From: Gymnogyps californianus
Lineage: Eukaryota > Chordata > Aves > Accipitriformes > Cathartidae
Assembly: GCF_018139145.2 (NCBI RefSeq)
Contig: NC_059477.1
Coordinates: forward strand, 35,753,502-35,817,501
DNA length: 64,000 bases
Direction of reading: 5' to 3'
Of this stretch, positions 62,101 to 64,000 are shown in pieces (the stretch's first letter is position 1; every line of letters begins with the position of its first letter). A program made the position numbers and the translations under genes. The notes under the pieces were generated by a model. The model was given only the letters and a program-made list of their open reading frames with translations, was not told the DNA's origin and made no database searches.

Positions 62101-64000
62101 CATTTGTCATTGTGAAAAGTTTAATACTAATAGGCAAATCTCTAGTGCTTCATTGAGCTTTCACTGTTCACTGAGAGGCAATGCTGTTTTGAGAGCTATT
62201 TCAGATCCTCAAAAAGTAATCTCAAAAGCCCCCCAACATAATGCATGAAAAATGCTAGTGCTGAGTTATACCTGTTGCCTTCTAGTTTAATGATGGATTT
62301 TTACAAGGATCCTAAGGCTATTTCAATGAGTTCTGTTTAAGTTTTGATGCTGATTGGGCACATTGCAGAGATGTCATATACAAGAAATGCACAAGAAGAA
62401 TGAATTAAAAGTAGATGCAACTCTAAGCCACTTTTCTATAGTGGAACCAAATCTCATTGCTCTGTTAATAGCAAAAGACCTTGGCCTTCAGAAGGCAGAA
62501 CTGATTTTTATATATTTTTATATATATACATATAGACATATATCATTCATCTCATCTGCATAAGTAAGCTATGAATTTCTAGATGTTCAAGATGAGGAAT
62601 TAAGTGGATGCTCAAATTATTTCCCTTCATCTATCCTTTTTAATACTCTTCTGCTACCTTTATTTTTTTTCCCCTTTTCTTCTTCCCAACTATGAAGCCA
62701 GATTCTTTAAAATTGTTCTTTCTAATACAACCCAAATATATTCAAATTGAATCATATTCTGGGTACTAGTGAAATTTGCTTGATTGGGAAATGAGGCAGA
62801 TACATTTCAGGATTTTTCTTTTGAAGTTTGTGAGTCAATTTAATATTCAGTTAAGCGGGGCTTTCATGCCAGCAGAGTTGAAATAAACGGGCATTGCCAG
62901 TTTGTTCCACACATTCCTTCTGCACATTTGGCCCAGATTCCTGAAAGCTGTAAGACTCTAACTTTGGTTAATCACCTCTGAAGTTACAATGCACAGTGAT
63001 TTTCTGAAGTTGAAAACTGGGGTCTGGGAAGAGATAAAAATTCTTTTTCACTTATGAACTATACCAGTACACTACAAAACAGCAGCTTGTTCATTATTTT
63101 CTGCTACCACCTTTGTTTATACTGTAACGTACCCAAAATGTGCCAAGTGCTACACACAGAAACAAAAGAGCTTGTATTTAAAAAGAAGAGCTGGGGAAAG
63201 AGACTGAACATGGAGGCAAAATGATTACAGTGGATCATGGCTGGGTGGCTCTATTTTCAACCAAATAGGCTTGTTAGAGCAAAGGAGAGAAAAAGTGAGA
63301 AAGAAGTGCGAGGATGAGAGGAGAAGGCATGCGAAAAGAGGAGGAAAAGAGCAGGTTGAGAAGTTGCTCTTCAGGGTTGCTGAGACTGCATGATGTCAGG
63401 TTCAACATTTTTAGAGACAGAAATAGAAAGTGGATTCACATGAAGTAAGTGGAGAAAACAAATTTGTTTCAGTTTAGCGTCAACATCCACCAATCAGATC
63501 AGGACTGATCTTCATCAAAATAATGTTTAAAACCCTCAAATCAGGAGTTCCAGAGCTAATACCAAGAGTTATTTCAAAAGAGACCAGAAGATAGCCAACT
63601 TCCATAGCATAGTTTCATTTGAATTTCCAGGAATACTACTTCAGATGTTTAAGTCGTTTACCACTTGTTGTGCTATACGTATTATCTAACTATATGTGAA
63701 GGAGCAGCCTGAAAAGATAAATTCTGTGTTTTCTTGCTAGCCTTAAATTTCAACTCCTCTCTAATGGTAGAGTGCTAGTGCTAGCCTCTCTCTACATGTC
63801 AATTTTGGAAGTCTAATTCTATGACAGGTGAGCATCAGAATGTAACATCCTGTTCTACAAATATTTAGATCTCTACTCTTCTGCAGGTCATGCTGTTTTT
63901 TTCAAGTCTGCCTGGTTTTTGTAATCAATCAACACACTGAGGAAACAACAAGAGGCAAATAAAAATAATCATGAAAAAAATGAGAAGTAATATAAAAATC

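Larger units (their letters stand above)
38712..64000 (-). other. NCKAP5: NCKAP5 last intron (inferred)
   Basis: This 25-kb AT-rich stretch contains no minus-strand exon I can recognise and is read as the intron preceding the NCKAP5 terminal exon; this human gene also has very long introns. Supported contents are MIR-like fragments near 42245, 51686 and 59005, A/T tracts (41224-41243, 42625-42644, 46207-46223) and GC-richer islands around 48.8-49.6 kb and 57.84-58.15 kb without an identified role. An earlier NCKAP5 exon could be hidden here if short. Confidence 0.65.

Noticed and set aside
62505..62545. TA-rich microsatellite-like stretch
   Set aside because: Short and interrupted. It is ordinary AT-rich intronic sequence with no further structure.
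1..64000. CRISPR arrays, operons, phage or plasmid modules
   Set aside because: Nothing of this kind is present. Split genes, GT/AG introns, AATAAA signals and solo LTRs show a vertebrate nuclear genome.

Overview
This is vertebrate nuclear DNA, almost certainly from a bird. It is intron-dominated: the recognisable coding sequence totals about 1.2 kb in five exons of three genes, each with GT/AG splice sites. The gene order and orientation, GPR39 (+), LYPD1 (-), NCKAP5 (-), is the conserved amniote arrangement (human 2q21.2). The avian origin is inferred from two solo LTRs of ERVL type that resemble families abundant in bird genomes, and from the compact layout. There is no bacterial-style gene organisation, CRISPR array or operon.

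Layout. 1-18406 is the 3' part of the GPR39 intron; it holds a 1,139-bp solo LTR (8186-9324) and an unexplained inverted repeat (about 13356-14142). 18407-18930 is the terminal coding exon of GPR39: end of TM6, TM7 and cytoplasmic tail of the zinc-sensing receptor. 19282-19517 is the last coding exon of LYPD1 on the opposite strand, only 351 bp from the GPR39 stop, so the two genes meet tail to tail and their 3' UTRs probably overlap. 19518-34093 is LYPD1 intron 2, with palindromic elements near 20.06-20.35 kb, a MIR-like SINE and a 546-bp solo LTR (29402-29947). LYPD1 exon 2 is 34094-34231 and exon 1 is 35377-35428, inside a large CpG island (about 34.4-36.75 kb) that contains a GC-rich minisatellite. 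The 3' UTR of NCKAP5 starts about 1.6 kb upstream of the LYPD1 start codon; its terminal coding exon is 38430-38711 (-). The rest, 38712-64000, is read as the last NCKAP5 intron, with several MIR-like fossils and no exon I can identify.

How the genes relate. The three LYPD1 exons join in frame through two phase-1 introns into a complete 141-residue GPI-anchored Ly6/uPAR protein. GPR39 and NCKAP5 are represented only by their 3' ends. The biologically notable structure is the GPR39/LYPD1 convergent antisense pair, known in mammals and visible here. The other items worth a second look are two families of inverted-repeat structures and two related ERVL-type solo LTRs in opposite orientation. I found no clearly undescribed multi-gene system.
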